Assembly: GCF_015831345.1 (NCBI RefSeq)
Contig: NZ_JADWYS010000001.1
Span: 2,694,618 to 2,758,617 of the forward strand
Reading direction: 5' to 3'
Source of the DNA: Caenimonas aquaedulcis
Lineage (GTDB): Bacteria; Pseudomonadota; Gammaproteobacteria; Burkholderiales; Burkholderiaceae_C
Length of the DNA stretch: 64,000 bases
Below the pieces are notes generated by a model. That model was given only the letters and a program-made list of their open reading frames with translations. It was not told the DNA's origin and searched no databases. A program made the position numbers and the translations under genes. Positions 50,184-58,914 of this stretch are shown piece by piece (position 1 is the stretch's first letter; each line of letters opens with the position of its first letter).

Positions 50184-50747
50184 ATGACCATCGAGCACGA
50201 ACTCGCGCAACATCGCGGCTACCTGATGCGCTTTGCGAGGCTGCAGCTTCGCAACGACGCCTGGGCCGAAGATGCCGTGTCGGACACCATGCTCGCGGCG
50301 CTGGCCAAGCCGCAGTCCTTCGGCAACCGCAGCCAGCTCAAGACCTGGCTGGTGGGGATCCTCAAGCACAAGGTGCTCGACATCCTGCGGCAGCGCAGGC
50401 GCGAGGTGGCCCTCACGGATGACGAGGGCGACGGCAGCGAGGAACTCGACGCGCTGATGTTCAAGGCGGACGGCCACTTCCAGCAGGCCCCCGCCGATTG
50501 GGGCAACCCGGAGCAGGAACTCGAATCCCGGCAGTTCCTGGCCGTGCTGGACGCCTGCGCCGGAAAATTGCCCGCGGCGATGGGCCGGGTGTTCCTGATG
50601 CGCGAGTGGCTGGAGCTGGACAGCGAGGAAATCTGTAAGGAGCTCGGCCTCACGCCGACCCATCTCTACGTCCAGCTCCACCGCGCCCGCCTGCGCTTGC
50701 GCGAATGCCTGGAACTCCACTGGTTTGGCCGCGTGGCCGCTCAATGA
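50184..50747 (+). CDS. ECF-type sigma-70 factor
   Basis: 187 residues: sigma region 2 (about 10-75, with RFARLQLRNDAWAEDAVSDTM and LKTWLVGILKHKVLDILR) and region 4.2 (about 120-180, CKELGLTPTHLYVQLHRARLRLRE). An extracytoplasmic-function sigma factor. Its stop overlaps the start of a 64-residue zinc anti-sigma. Cue unknown; amtB upstream is a separate unit. Confidence 0.85.
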   Translation: MTIEHELAQHRGYLMRFARLQLRNDAWAEDAVSDTMLAALAKPQSFGNRSQLKTWLVGILKHKVLDILRQRRREVALTDDEGDGSEELDALMFKADGHFQQAPADWGNPEQELESRQFLAVLDACAGKLPAAMGRVFLMREWLELDSEEICKELGLTPTHLYVQLHRARLRLRECLELHWFGRVAAQ

Positions 50748-50938
50748 ACCCGATGCGACGTACCTGCAAGGAAGTGGCCGCCCTGCTCATCGCCAGGGAG
50801 GACAAGCCCTTGCCCGTGCTGGAGAGGGCCGCGCTGCAGCTGCACCTGGCGGCGTGCGCCGCCTGCCCGGTCTTCGAGCGCCAAGTGTTGACCATGCGCA
50901 ACGCTTTCAGGCGTTGGCGCAGCTACACCGACGATTAA
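50744..50938 (+). CDS. Small zinc-finger (zf-HC2) anti-sigma factor
   Basis: 64 residues. The zf-HC2 pattern is Cys7 in RRTCKEVAALL, then His35 and Cys39/Cys42 in LHLAACAACPVF. No transmembrane helix, so a soluble, probably redox- or metal-sensing ZAS-type anti-sigma. ATGA overlap with the sigma gene couples their translation. Confidence 0.78.
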   Translation: MNPMRRTCKEVAALLIAREDKPLPVLERAALQLHLAACAACPVFERQVLTMRNAFRRWRSYTDD

Positions 50939-51067
50939 TCCCTGCAAAGCAAGGTAAACCCACACAAAACCCCCGGATAGCCGATAATGGCCGCGTGTCG
51001 CGTTCGCGCGCGGCACGAGGTTTGCGGTGAATGGTCGGTTTCGCGTGGTTTGTTGATTGCGTTTTTC

Positions 51068-51108
51068 GGACTCCCATCGCTTCAAGCGTTCATCTTTTTC
51101 AGGAGTCC
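51068..51108 (+). promoter_or_regulatory. Leader hairpin masking the Shine-Dalgarno of the first RRM gene
   Basis: GGACTCC (51068-51074) pairs with GGAGTCC (51102-51108), which contains the Shine-Dalgarno GGAG just before the ATG at 51113. A small CGCT/AGCG hairpin fits inside. The same arrangement recurs at the next gene. Confidence 0.55.
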
Positions 51109-51112
51109 CTTC

Positions 51113-51514
51113 ATGGGCAACAAACTTTACGTGGGCAACCTGCCCTATTCCTACCGCGACAGCGATCTCGAGCAGGCCTTCGGCCAATATGGCTCGGTCT
51201 CCAGCGCCAAGGTCATGATGGAACGCGACACGGGTCGCTCCAAGGGTTTCGGCTTTGTCGAAATGAGCAACGAAGCTGAAGCCAAGGCTGCCATCGAAGG
51301 CATGAACGGCCAGCAGGTCGGTGGCCGCGGCCTCGTGGTCAACGAAGCCCGCCCGATGGAATCGCGTCCCCCGCGCACCGGCGGCTTCGGCGGCGGTGGT
51401 GGCGGCGGCGGCTACGGTGGTGGTGGCGGCGGTGGCGGCTACGGCGGCGGCGGCGGCGGCGGTGGCCGTCGTGAAGGCGGCGGCGGCGGTTACGGCGGCG
51501 GTCGCAACTACTGA
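51113..51514 (+). CDS. Glycine-rich RRM RNA-binding protein, copy 1
   Basis: 133 residues: one RRM (residues 3-80) with RNP2 LYVGNL and RNP1 KGFGFVEM, then a Gly-rich tail with Tyr and Arg. Such proteins bind single-stranded RNA; bacterial relatives include cold-induced Rbp proteins of cyanobacteria. Tandem duplicate of the gene at 51780, with about 13 changes in the first 90 residues. Confidence 0.88.
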   Translation: MGNKLYVGNLPYSYRDSDLEQAFGQYGSVSSAKVMMERDTGRSKGFGFVEMSNEAEAKAAIEGMNGQQVGGRGLVVNEARPMESRPPRTGGFGGGGGGGGYGGGGGGGGYGGGGGGGGRREGGGGGYGGGRNY

Positions 51515-51544
51515 TCAGCCAGGCTTCGCAGCCTGATTGAAAAC

Positions 51545-51567
51545 AAAGGGCCCACGGGCCCTTTTTT
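51545..51567 (+). terminator. Terminator after the first RRM gene
   Basis: AAAGGGCCC and GGGCCCTTT around a 2-nt loop, then more T residues. 30 bp after the stop, so each RRM copy has its own transcript. Confidence 0.85.
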
Positions 51568-51733
51568 CATGCCCGAAATCTAGGGTTTTCGTGAGGCTGC
51601 GCGGGCCTTCCGCCCTTGCACTCGGCGTGGATATCTGTTCCATAATGGAAAAGCGTGGTTGCAGTATTCACGCGAGGATTGCGGTGTACAGGTCACTTTT
51701 CGCGTTGCTCCGGGTTCAGACAAATGCGTTTTC

Positions 51734-51774
51734 GGGACTCCATCGCTCAAGTCATCAGCTTTTTTAGGAGTCCC
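51734..51774 (+). promoter_or_regulatory. Leader hairpin masking the Shine-Dalgarno of the second RRM gene
   Basis: GGGACTCC (51734-51741) pairs over 8 bp with GGAGTCCC (51767-51774), again covering the GGAG before the ATG at 51780. Sequence of both leaders is clearly related, so the structure was kept after duplication. Confidence 0.55.
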
Positions 51775-51779
51775 AATCG

Positions 51780-52274
51780 ATGGGCAACAAACTCTACGTA
51801 GGCAACCTGCCTTATTCCGTGCGCGACAGCGATCTCGAGCAGGCCTTCAGCCAGTTCGGTTCCGTGACGAGCGCCAAGGTCATGATGGAGCGCGATACCG
51901 GGCGCTCCAAAGGCTTTGGCTTCGTGGAGATGGGCAGCGATGCCGAGGCGCAAGCCGCCATCAATGGCATGAACGGCCAGCCCCTGGGCGGCCGCAGCGT
52001 CGTCGTCAATGAGGCCCGGCCGATGGAATCGCGTCCCCCGCGCACCGGCGGCTACGGTGGCGGTGGCGGCGGTGGGGGCTACGGCGGCGGCGGAGGTGGC
52101 GGCGGCTACGGTGGTGGCGGCGGCGGCGGCGGTGGCCGTCGCGAAGGCGGTGGGGGCGGCTACGGCGGCCGCGGCGGCGGTGGGGGTGGCGGGGGCGACG
52201 GCGGGTTCCGCAGCCCTTACGGCTCCGGTCCGCGCGGCGGCGGCGGCGGCGGTGGCAGCCGCGGCGGCTACTGA
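51780..52274 (+). CDS. Glycine-rich RRM RNA-binding protein, copy 2
   Basis: 164 residues: RRM (3-80, RNP2 LYVGNL, RNP1 KGFGFVEM) and a longer Gly-rich tail with RGG-like and Arg/Ser ends. Paralogue of the preceding gene, same strand, 265 bp apart. The leader carries the same Shine-Dalgarno-masking pair. Confidence 0.88.
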   Translation: MGNKLYVGNLPYSVRDSDLEQAFSQFGSVTSAKVMMERDTGRSKGFGFVEMGSDAEAQAAINGMNGQPLGGRSVVVNEARPMESRPPRTGGYGGGGGGGGYGGGGGGGGYGGGGGGGGGRREGGGGGYGGRGGGGGGGGDGGFRSPYGSGPRGGGGGGGSRGGY

Positions 52275-52301
52275 TCGCCGGCTGCAACGCTCCACAACGA
52301 C

Positions 52302-52324
52302 AAAGGCTCCCGCGGGAGCCTTTT
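52302..52324 (+). terminator. Terminator after the second RRM gene
   Basis: AAAGGCTCC / GGAGCCTTT stem with a CGCG loop and TTTT end, 28 bp after the stop. Confidence 0.85.
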
Positions 52325-52343
52325 GCTTGGGCGGTCCCGTAGC

Positions 52344-53120
52344 TCAGCGCTGCGATTGACGGTGCTTGCGCGGGCGTCCCGCCAGGGCCTTGTCGAACAG
52401 CCAGTTGGGCAACAGGCGCAGCAGCTTGGCCACGATACCCATCTGCCACGGGATGACCCGGTAACTCGCCCCGCGCGAGATCGCATCGAAGGCGCGGGCC
52501 GCGAAGTCCTGGGGCTGCATGAGGAAGGGCATCGAGTAACGGTTCTGCCGCGTGAGCGGCGTGTCGATGTAGCCCGGGCAGATCGTCACGACCTTCACAC
52601 CGCCCGGCCGCAATTCACCGCGCAGGCTTTCGCAGTAGCTGATGACTGCCGCCTTGCTCGCGCAGTAAGCGCCGTGGCCGGGCAAGCCCCGAATGCCGGC
52701 CACGCTGCCGATGCCCACCAGAGCCCCCGAGCCACGCCGCACCATCGCGTCGATGAACGGATGGAAGGTCGCGGCCAGGCCGATGTTGTTGGTCGCGAAG
52801 GTGCGGGCCATGACGTCGATGTCCCCGCGCACCGCGGTATCCACGCCGGCGCTGATGCCCGCATTGGCGATCACGACGTCCGGCACGCCTTGCGTTGCGA
52901 TACATGCCTGCCCGGCCGCGACGATGCTCTCCGTATCCGAAACGTCCGCGCCGTAAACCGCGTAGCGCTCGGCGGGCAAGCCCTGCGCACGTGCCCAGCT
53001 CTCGATTTCGCCCGTGCGCCGGGCGGCGAGCGCGAGCCGCCAGCCTGCCTGGTGGTAGCGCCACGCGAGGGCCTGGCCGATGCCACTGGAGGCCCCCGTG
53101 ATGAAAACCAGCTTGTCCAT
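52344..53120 (-). CDS. Short-chain dehydrogenase/reductase
   Basis: 258 residues, classical SDR: cofactor motif TGASSGIG near the N-terminus, NAG at about 88, catalytic Ser in GIGSVAG and Tyr-x-x-x-Lys in AYCASKA. Substrate unknown. GGAGGAT Shine-Dalgarno. It sits where lptA would be expected after lptC. Confidence 0.85.
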   Translation of the reverse strand: MDKLVFITGASSGIGQALAWRYHQAGWRLALAARRTGEIESWARAQGLPAERYAVYGADVSDTESIVAAGQACIATQGVPDVVIANAGISAGVDTAVRGDIDVMARTFATNNIGLAATFHPFIDAMVRRGSGALVGIGSVAGIRGLPGHGAYCASKAAVISYCESLRGELRPGGVKVVTICPGYIDTPLTRQNRYSMPFLMQPQDFAARAFDAISRGASYRVIPWQMGIVAKLLRLLPNWLFDKALAGRPRKHRQSQR

Positions 53121-53136
53121 GGCGATCCTCCGTGGC

Positions 53137-53784
53137 TCAGTTGGCGCGCGGCTGGATCACGCCGTGCACACGCCCATGCAATTCCAGCACACGCCCGATG
53201 TTGTCGTAGTCCAGGCTGTCGGCCGTGAAGCGATCGTTGCCGCGCACGAGTTCCACCGGCTTGTGCGACCGGATGCGCTCGCTGTTGACGAACACGTGCA
53301 GGAAGTCACCGCGGAATTCGAGCTTCGGCGGCTGCGCACCCTTGGCCGGCGCCGGGGCCTCGCGCGTGACCACCGCTTCGCCGATCAATTGCACTTCGGA
53401 GCCGTCCGCATTGCTGAGCGCGGTACGCGCCGTGGCCACCGTGAGTTCCCCGCGGTCGTTGAAGGACCGGATGCGCGGCTGGTCGATCTGCAGCGTGTCC
53501 GTATCGGGGTAGTGCCGCGCCTCGGATCCATGGATCTCGCTCTTGATGCGGCCCGTGGCGTCGAAGGTCTTCACCGAGAAGCGCCGCATGAAGTAGTCCG
53601 GGTCGTGCGTGACCTGCTTCTGCGATTCGGCCCCGCCCAGCGTGGGCGTATTGCGCGCGAGCCAGTAAGTGCCCAGCGCCATGAAGCCCATGAGGATGAT
53701 CGGCAGGTAGATCGACGCGCGGTCGAGGCCGCCGCGCATCACCATCCAGGCCTGGGCCTTGCGCACCGCAACCGGCGTGCTCAC
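53137..53784 (-). CDS. lptC: LPS export protein LptC
   Basis: 215 residues: N-terminal transmembrane anchor (about 23-43) and a periplasmic LptA/LptC jellyroll (about 55-200). Takes LPS from LptB2FG to LptA. GTG start overlapping the kdsC stop (GTGA). lptA and lptB are not downstream. Confidence 0.85.
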   Translation of the reverse strand: MSTPVAVRKAQAWMVMRGGLDRASIYLPIILMGFMALGTYWLARNTPTLGGAESQKQVTHDPDYFMRRFSVKTFDATGRIKSEIHGSEARHYPDTDTLQIDQPRIRSFNDRGELTVATARTALSNADGSEVQLIGEAVVTREAPAPAKGAQPPKLEFRGDFLHVFVNSERIRSHKPVELVRGNDRFTADSLDYDNIGRVLELHGRVHGVIQPRAN

Positions 53785-54320
53785 GCGTAGGCTTCCAGCA
53801 GCGACGCGTAGCGGCCCGAGGCCAGCAGCAGCAGGTCGCAGAATTCGCGCGCGGCGCCTTGGCCGCCGGCCGCCTGCGTGACATGGCGCACGACCGCGCG
53901 CACTTCGACGTGCGCGTTCGGCGGCGCGGCGGAAAACGCGCAGCGCCTGAGCACGGGCAGGTCCGGCCAGTCGTCGCCGATCGCGGCCGCCTGCGTCCAG
54001 TCCACCCCCAGCTCGGCCAGGGTGCGCTGCGCGGCAGACAGCTTTTCTTCCGTACCGAAATGCGCGTGGGTGATGCCGAGCGCCTTGAGCCGGTCCCGCA
54101 GGGGGCGGGAGTCGCGGCCGGTGATCACCACGGGCGTGATGCCGGCGCGCTGCAACAACTTCAGCCCGAGCCCGTCGAGGATGTTGAAGCGCTTTAGCGT
54201 CTCGCCCTCGCCCGAGAGATACACGCCACCATCGGTGAGCACGCCGTCGACGTCGAAGAATGCGACGCGCACGGCCTGGGCGGCGAGCAGCAATTCGGGC
54301 GGGTGCGTCAACGTCGGCAA
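53781..54320 (-). CDS. kdsC: 3-deoxy-D-manno-octulosonate 8-phosphate phosphatase
   Basis: 179 residues, HAD phosphatase without a cap: FFDVDGVLTDG (nucleophile Asp), VITGRDS and IGDDWPDLP. Makes free Kdo for LPS. Abuts kdsD and overlaps lptC by 4 bp. Confidence 0.93.
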   Translation of the reverse strand: MPTLTHPPELLLAAQAVRVAFFDVDGVLTDGGVYLSGEGETLKRFNILDGLGLKLLQRAGITPVVITGRDSRPLRDRLKALGITHAHFGTEEKLSAAQRTLAELGVDWTQAAAIGDDWPDLPVLRRCAFSAAPPNAHVEVRAVVRHVTQAAGGQGAAREFCDLLLLASGRYASLLEAYA

Positions 54321-55313
54321 CTAGATCACCTTCGCGCGCATGAGGTCGTTGCTGTTGACCGCGCCGCACAACGTGTTGTCGGCGTCGACCACCAGCACGC
54401 TGGTGATGCGGTGCTTTTCCATCAGTTCCGCCGCCTCCACCGCCAGCGCGTCGCTGCGGATGGTGTGCGGGCCCGGATGCATCACCTCGCGCGCGGTGAG
54501 CGCGCGCAGGTCCATGCCCTTTTCGATCAGGCGGCGCAGGTCGCCGTCGGTGAAGATGCCGGCGACGCGGCCGTCCGCATCCACCACCGCGGAGGCGCCC
54601 AGCCCCTTCGCGCTCATCTCCCGCATCAGCTCGGAGAAGCCCGCATCGGCGCGCACGCGAGGCACGGCGTCACCGCTGCGCATCACGTCCGACAGGTGCG
54701 TGAGCAGCTTGCGCCCGAGCGAGCCGCCCGGATGCGAGCGCGCGAAGTCCTCGGTGCGAAAGCCGCGCGCATCCAGCAGGGCGACGGCGAGCGCGTCGCC
54801 GAGCGCAAGCTGCGCCGTCGTGCTGGCCGTGGGCGCCAGCTGCAACGGGCATGCTTCCTTTTCGACGCCGCTGTCGAGCACGATGTCGGCGTGACTCGCC
54901 AGGGTGGAGTCGGCATTGCCCGTCATGGCGACCAGGGTCGCGCCCATGCGCTTGATGACCGGCAGCAGGGTGGTCACCTCGTCGACCTCGCCGCTGTTGG
55001 ACACGGCGAGCACGAGGTCGATCGGCTTGATCATCCCGAGGTCGCCGTGGCTGGCCTCCGCCGGGTGCACGAACATGGCCGGCGTCCCGGTGGAGGCGAG
55101 CGTCGCCGCGATCTTGCGGCCCACGTGGCCGCTCTTGCCCATGCCCATCACCACCACGCGGCCGCGCACGTGAAGCATGACTTCGACCGCGCGCGCGAAC
55201 GCCTCCCCGGTGCGGGCCTTGAGGCCGAGCACCGCCTGCGCCTCGATGTCGAATGTCTCCTGGGCCAGCCGCAGCGCGCGCGCCGCGTCGAAAGCCTTGT
55301 CGGGTGGGGCCAT
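54321..55313 (-). CDS. kdsD: Arabinose-5-phosphate isomerase
   Basis: 330 residues: SIS domain (about 40-180, with GMGKSGHVGRKIA) and two CBS domains (about 205-325). Converts ribulose 5-phosphate to arabinose 5-phosphate, the first step to Kdo. TAGAAT ends 6 nt before the ATG without a Shine-Dalgarno. Confidence 0.93.
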   Translation of the reverse strand: MAPPDKAFDAARALRLAQETFDIEAQAVLGLKARTGEAFARAVEVMLHVRGRVVVMGMGKSGHVGRKIAATLASTGTPAMFVHPAEASHGDLGMIKPIDLVLAVSNSGEVDEVTTLLPVIKRMGATLVAMTGNADSTLASHADIVLDSGVEKEACPLQLAPTASTTAQLALGDALAVALLDARGFRTEDFARSHPGGSLGRKLLTHLSDVMRSGDAVPRVRADAGFSELMREMSAKGLGASAVVDADGRVAGIFTDGDLRRLIEKGMDLRALTAREVMHPGPHTIRSDALAVEAAELMEKHRITSVLVVDADNTLCGAVNSNDLMRAKVI

Positions 55314-55361
55314 GGGGCGATTCTATCGAGTGGTGTCACCCGGCCTTGGTAGCATGGATGC
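55314..55361. promoter_or_regulatory. Divergent promoter pair kdsD / CPA2 antiporter
   Basis: In a 48-bp gap, TAGAAT reads leftward at 55325-55320 (6 nt from the kdsD ATG) and TAGCAT reads rightward at 55350-55355 (6 nt from the antiporter ATG). No Shine-Dalgarno for either; both would give leaderless messages. Confidence 0.5.
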
Positions 55362-57347
55362 ATGACCTCGCTCGCCCTCACGCTGCTCTACCTGCTTGCC
55401 GCGGTGCTGGGCGTGGTGGCCTGCCGGTCGCTGAGGTTGCCGCCAATGCTGGGTTACCTCGCCGTGGGCGTGGTGATCGGGCCCAACGCGCTGGGGCTGG
55501 GGGGTGACCCGGCCACGGCCCGGCACCTGGGCGAGTTCGGCGTCGTCTTCCTGATGTTCGTCATCGGGCTGGAGTTCAACCTCGCCAAGCTGCGCGCGAT
55601 GCGCGCGCATGTGTTCGGCCTGGGCCTGTTCCAGGTGCTGCTCACGGTCGTCGCCGTGAGTGTCGGCTCGCTGTTCCTCGCCGCGCTCGCGCCTGGCCTG
55701 TGGCACATGGGCTGGCAGACCGCGCTCGCGCTGGCCTGCGCGCTGGCGATGAGCAGCACGGCGATCGTCGTGAAGCTCATGGCCGACCGCCTGGAGCTCG
55801 AAACCGAGCATGGCAAGCGCGTGATGGGCGTGCTGCTCTTCCAGGATCTGGCGGTGGTGCCGATGCTGGTGCTCATTCCCGCCCTCGGCAGCCCGCCCGA
55901 AGCGCTGTTCCAGGCGCTCGGCGTCGCGGCCGTGAAGGCCGTGGTGCTGATCACCTTGCTGCTGGTCGGCGGGCAACGCGTGATGCGCTGGTGGCTGACG
56001 CTCGTCGCGCGACGCAAGAGCGAGGAGCTCTTCGTGCTCAACCTGCTGCTGGTCACGCTCGGCCTGGCGTGGCTGACGGAACTCGCGGGGCTGTCGCTCG
56101 CGCTGGGCGCATTCATCGCCGGCATGCTCATCTCGGAGACCGAATACAAGCACCAGGTGGAGACGGACATCCGCCCCTTCCACGACGTGCTGCTCGGCCT
56201 CTTCTTCATCACCATCGGCATGCTGCTGGACTGGCGGCTGGTCGCGCAGCACTGGCTGCTCGTGCTGGTGCTCATGACGCTGCCGGTGATTTTCAAGCTC
56301 GGCCTCGTGACGCTCTTGGCGCGGGTGTCCGGCGCATCGATGGGCGTCTCGCTACGGACGGGCCTGTACCTCGCGCAAGCCGGGGAGTTCGGCTTCGTGC
56401 TGCTCACGCTCGCGCAGGAGAACCGGCTGGTGCCGCCCGCGCTGCTGAACCCGATCCTCGCGAGCATGGTGCTCTCGATGCTGGCGACGCCTTTCATCAT
56501 CATGTACAGCAACCGCATCGTGATGAAGCTGGTGGCCAACGAATGGATGATGCAGTCGCTGCAGATGACGACGATCGCGCGCAAGTCCATCAACGCGAAC
56601 CGGCACGTGCTGATCTGCGGCTACGGCCGCTGCGGCCAGAACCTCGCGCGCATCCTGGAGCGCGAGGGCATTCCCTACATCGCACTCGACCTCGACCCGG
56701 ATCGGGTGCGGCAGGCCACTGCGGCGGGCGACTCCGTGGTGTTCGGCGACGCCGCGCGCCTGCAGGCGCTGATGGCCGCGGGCCTGGCCCGGGCGAGCGC
56801 GGTGGTGGTGACCTACCTGGACGTGCCGGGCGCCATGAAGGTCCTCGCGAATTCGCGCGGCCACGCGCCGCAAGTGCCGGTCATCGTGCGCACGCAGGAT
56901 GACCGCGACCTGGAAAAGCTGCAGGGCGCCGGCGCGACGGAGGTGGTGCCCGAAGCGCTCGAAGGCTCGCTCATGCTCGCGAGCCACGCGCTCGCGCTGG
57001 TCGGCGTGCCGATGCGCCGCGTGATCCGCATCGTGCAGGACCAGCGCGATGCACGCTACAGCCTCCTGCGCGGCTACTTCCACGGCGCGGACGACGACAC
57101 CGCGGACGACCTGGAGAACGTGCGCCTGTCGACGGTGACTTTGCAGGATGGCGCCGGCTCGCTGGGCCGCGTTCTCAGCCAGCTCGCGCTTCAGGCACAG
57201 GGCGTGCGCGTGGTGAGCCTGCGGCGCGGCGACGGGAAGGTCGTGGACCCGCAAGCCGACCCGGCCCTGCAGGACGGCGACACACTGGTGCTGTCGGGTC
57301 GCCCGGAGACGCTCGCCGTCGCCGAAGAAATGCTGCTGCGCGGCTGA
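55362..57347 (+). CDS. KefB/KefC-like CPA2 cation:proton antiporter
   Basis: 661 residues: Na/H exchanger membrane domain (1-385, about 12 helices), TrkA_N nucleotide-binding domain (about 410-530, ICGYGRCGQNLARILE), TrkA_C (about 575-655). Glutathione- or nucleotide-gated potassium efflux is known for Kef proteins; no KefF/G partner here, so gating is unclear. Confidence 0.88.
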   Translation: MTSLALTLLYLLAAVLGVVACRSLRLPPMLGYLAVGVVIGPNALGLGGDPATARHLGEFGVVFLMFVIGLEFNLAKLRAMRAHVFGLGLFQVLLTVVAVSVGSLFLAALAPGLWHMGWQTALALACALAMSSTAIVVKLMADRLELETEHGKRVMGVLLFQDLAVVPMLVLIPALGSPPEALFQALGVAAVKAVVLITLLLVGGQRVMRWWLTLVARRKSEELFVLNLLLVTLGLAWLTELAGLSLALGAFIAGMLISETEYKHQVETDIRPFHDVLLGLFFITIGMLLDWRLVAQHWLLVLVLMTLPVIFKLGLVTLLARVSGASMGVSLRTGLYLAQAGEFGFVLLTLAQENRLVPPALLNPILASMVLSMLATPFIIMYSNRIVMKLVANEWMMQSLQMTTIARKSINANRHVLICGYGRCGQNLARILEREGIPYIALDLDPDRVRQATAAGDSVVFGDAARLQALMAAGLARASAVVVTYLDVPGAMKVLANSRGHAPQVPVIVRTQDDRDLEKLQGAGATEVVPEALEGSLMLASHALALVGVPMRRVIRIVQDQRDARYSLLRGYFHGADDDTADDLENVRLSTVTLQDGAGSLGRVLSQLALQAQGVRVVSLRRGDGKVVDPQADPALQDGDTLVLSGRPETLAVAEEMLLRG

Positions 57348-57363
57348 AGCCGCGCGGAGCGGC

Positions 57364-58218
57364 TCAGCGCAGTTCGCCGTATTGCGTGCCGCTCAAGGCC
57401 TGGGCGCGCATGTCCGCATCGGGCAATTCGGTGTCCTCGAAGCCCGTGAGCAAGGTGTAGCTTTGCGGGCCATGCTTGGAAGAACCATCGAAGGCCTTGG
57501 CCGATGCGCCGTGGCCGGCTCCATGGGAAGCCGCCGCAGGCCCGGCAGCCGCCAGCGCCGCGGGACGCGAAATGCCTTCGGCCAGCGCCTGCTTGAAGGC
57601 GGCCACCTCGTCAGCCTGGATCGCCTCGTACCGCGCGCCGCCGCGCTGCAGCGGTGCCGCGACGGGCTGCATGGCGGGTTCGGGCGCGAGGGGCGCCGGC
57701 GCGGAATCCAGCGCGGCAGGCATGGATTCGAGGGGCATCGGATGCGAATCCGACACGTTCCCCGCATGCACCGGGTCCCCGATGGCCACGTGTTCGTTCG
57801 TGCGCCAGTACACGGCCGTGACAAGGATGTCGTGCCGGGACTTCGCGCCCTGTGCGATGAGCGCCTCGATCTCCGCGAGCTTGCTGATCTCGCCTGCGGC
57901 CTGGTCGCGCGACAAATCGACCATCACGAGGAACTGGCGGCCGCGCCCGTCGAGCGACAGCACCTTGAATTTGTAGCTGGAAGACAGGACGCCGGCACGC
58001 GTCATCGATGCGCGCACCACGTTGTACAGCAGCTCGCGGCGGGCCATCCGCTCGTTCTTGCGGTTGGCGGGCTGCGCGTTGTTCATCGGCACCGAAGGCT
58101 CACGGCCGTTGCGGCGCGCGGGGCGCGTCGCCTCCATGCGCGACAGCCCCGAGCTTTCGGGCGGCGCCGGTTTGGCTCGGTGCTTTTTGGCCGGGAACAG
58201 CCAGCTGAGAAGAGGCAT
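57364..58218 (-). CDS. Hypothetical protein
   Basis: 284 residues. Basic N-terminus with a short hydrophobic start, a better ordered core at about 58-150 (RRELLYNVVRASMTRAGVLSSSYKFKVLSLDGRGRQFLVMVDL), then an Ala/Pro-rich disordered half. I do not recognise the family; it looks like a conserved Burkholderiales protein. Later Met residues (29, 45, 58) are alternative starts. Confidence 0.7.
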   Translation of the reverse strand: MPLLSWLFPAKKHRAKPAPPESSGLSRMEATRPARRNGREPSVPMNNAQPANRKNERMARRELLYNVVRASMTRAGVLSSSYKFKVLSLDGRGRQFLVMVDLSRDQAAGEISKLAEIEALIAQGAKSRHDILVTAVYWRTNEHVAIGDPVHAGNVSDSHPMPLESMPAALDSAPAPLAPEPAMQPVAAPLQRGGARYEAIQADEVAAFKQALAEGISRPAALAAAGPAAASHGAGHGASAKAFDGSSKHGPQSYTLLTGFEDTELPDADMRAQALSGTQYGELR

Positions 58219-58327
58219 GACAACGCTTTCGTGTGAAGGCCTGCAGATGAGTGTATGCGCCGCAGGCGCGCGGCGTCGCAGGCGCAGCGACCCAACCGTG
58301 ATTTAGTTGTGAGGCGCGCATGGCGGA

Positions 58328-58819
58328 TCAGGTGACCGCCACACGCTTGGGTTTGTTGACGAGGCGGCGCGACACGAGTGCGCCCAGCGCCATCGCCACG
58401 GCCAGCGCCACCTCCGGGTGACGGTGGCAGAGCTCCGTGAAGCGGATCGGCGTGAGGCTCCACACCTTGGACGACACCGACGCCTGCACCGTCGCCGACC
58501 GGGGTGCGCGCGTGAAGAACGCGCCCTCACCGACGGCGGAACCGGGGCCCACCACGGCGAGGCGGATGCGGCCTTTGGAGTCCTCGTAATGCACGTTGAG
58601 CGAGCCGGTTTCGACCAAGTACAGGGTGCGGTCCACCGCGTTCTGCTCGATGAGCACCTGGTTGGGCGAGAGCGTGAACGGCTGCATGTAGCTGCCCAGC
58701 AGCTCCCACTGCGCGTGCGTGAGCACGGGCACGAAGCTGTCGATCGACTGGTTGCGGCCGATCGCCTGGACGAGCGTCTGGACGTCGAACTGGATGGGGG
58801 TGCGCATGGGGGCGTTCAT
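58328..58819 (-). CDS. Cyclic nucleotide-binding-domain protein without DNA-binding domain
   Basis: 163 residues. One cNMP-binding beta roll (about 35-145, with VGEGAFFTRAPRSATVQA, the phosphate-binding cassette GEGAFF...RSA). A C-terminal hydrophobic helix follows, but no HTH, so it is not a transcription factor by itself. Cyclic-nucleotide binding is plausible from the Arg and Glu of the cassette. Partner unknown. Confidence 0.75.
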   Translation of the reverse strand: MNAPMRTPIQFDVQTLVQAIGRNQSIDSFVPVLTHAQWELLGSYMQPFTLSPNQVLIEQNAVDRTLYLVETGSLNVHYEDSKGRIRLAVVGPGSAVGEGAFFTRAPRSATVQASVSSKVWSLTPIRFTELCHRHPEVALAVAMALGALVSRRLVNKPKRVAVT

Positions 58820-58914
58820 GTAACCCGACAGTAGCGATCCCGCTGCCGAGCCACAAGCCACCCTAACCGGCACTTACACCTGAAACGAGATGCAGCCGGG
58901 TTGTAACCAAAGCG

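Noticed and set aside
51390..52270. GGC/GGT-rich tandem stretches, considered as CRISPR or satellite repeats
   Set aside because: They encode the Gly-rich tails of two RRM proteins in frame; no spacers and no constant repeat unit.
57348..57364. AGCCGC/GCGGCT hairpin after the CPA2 antiporter
   Set aside because: Six base pairs, no T-run, and overlaps the end of the convergent hypothetical gene; likely chance in GC-rich DNA.
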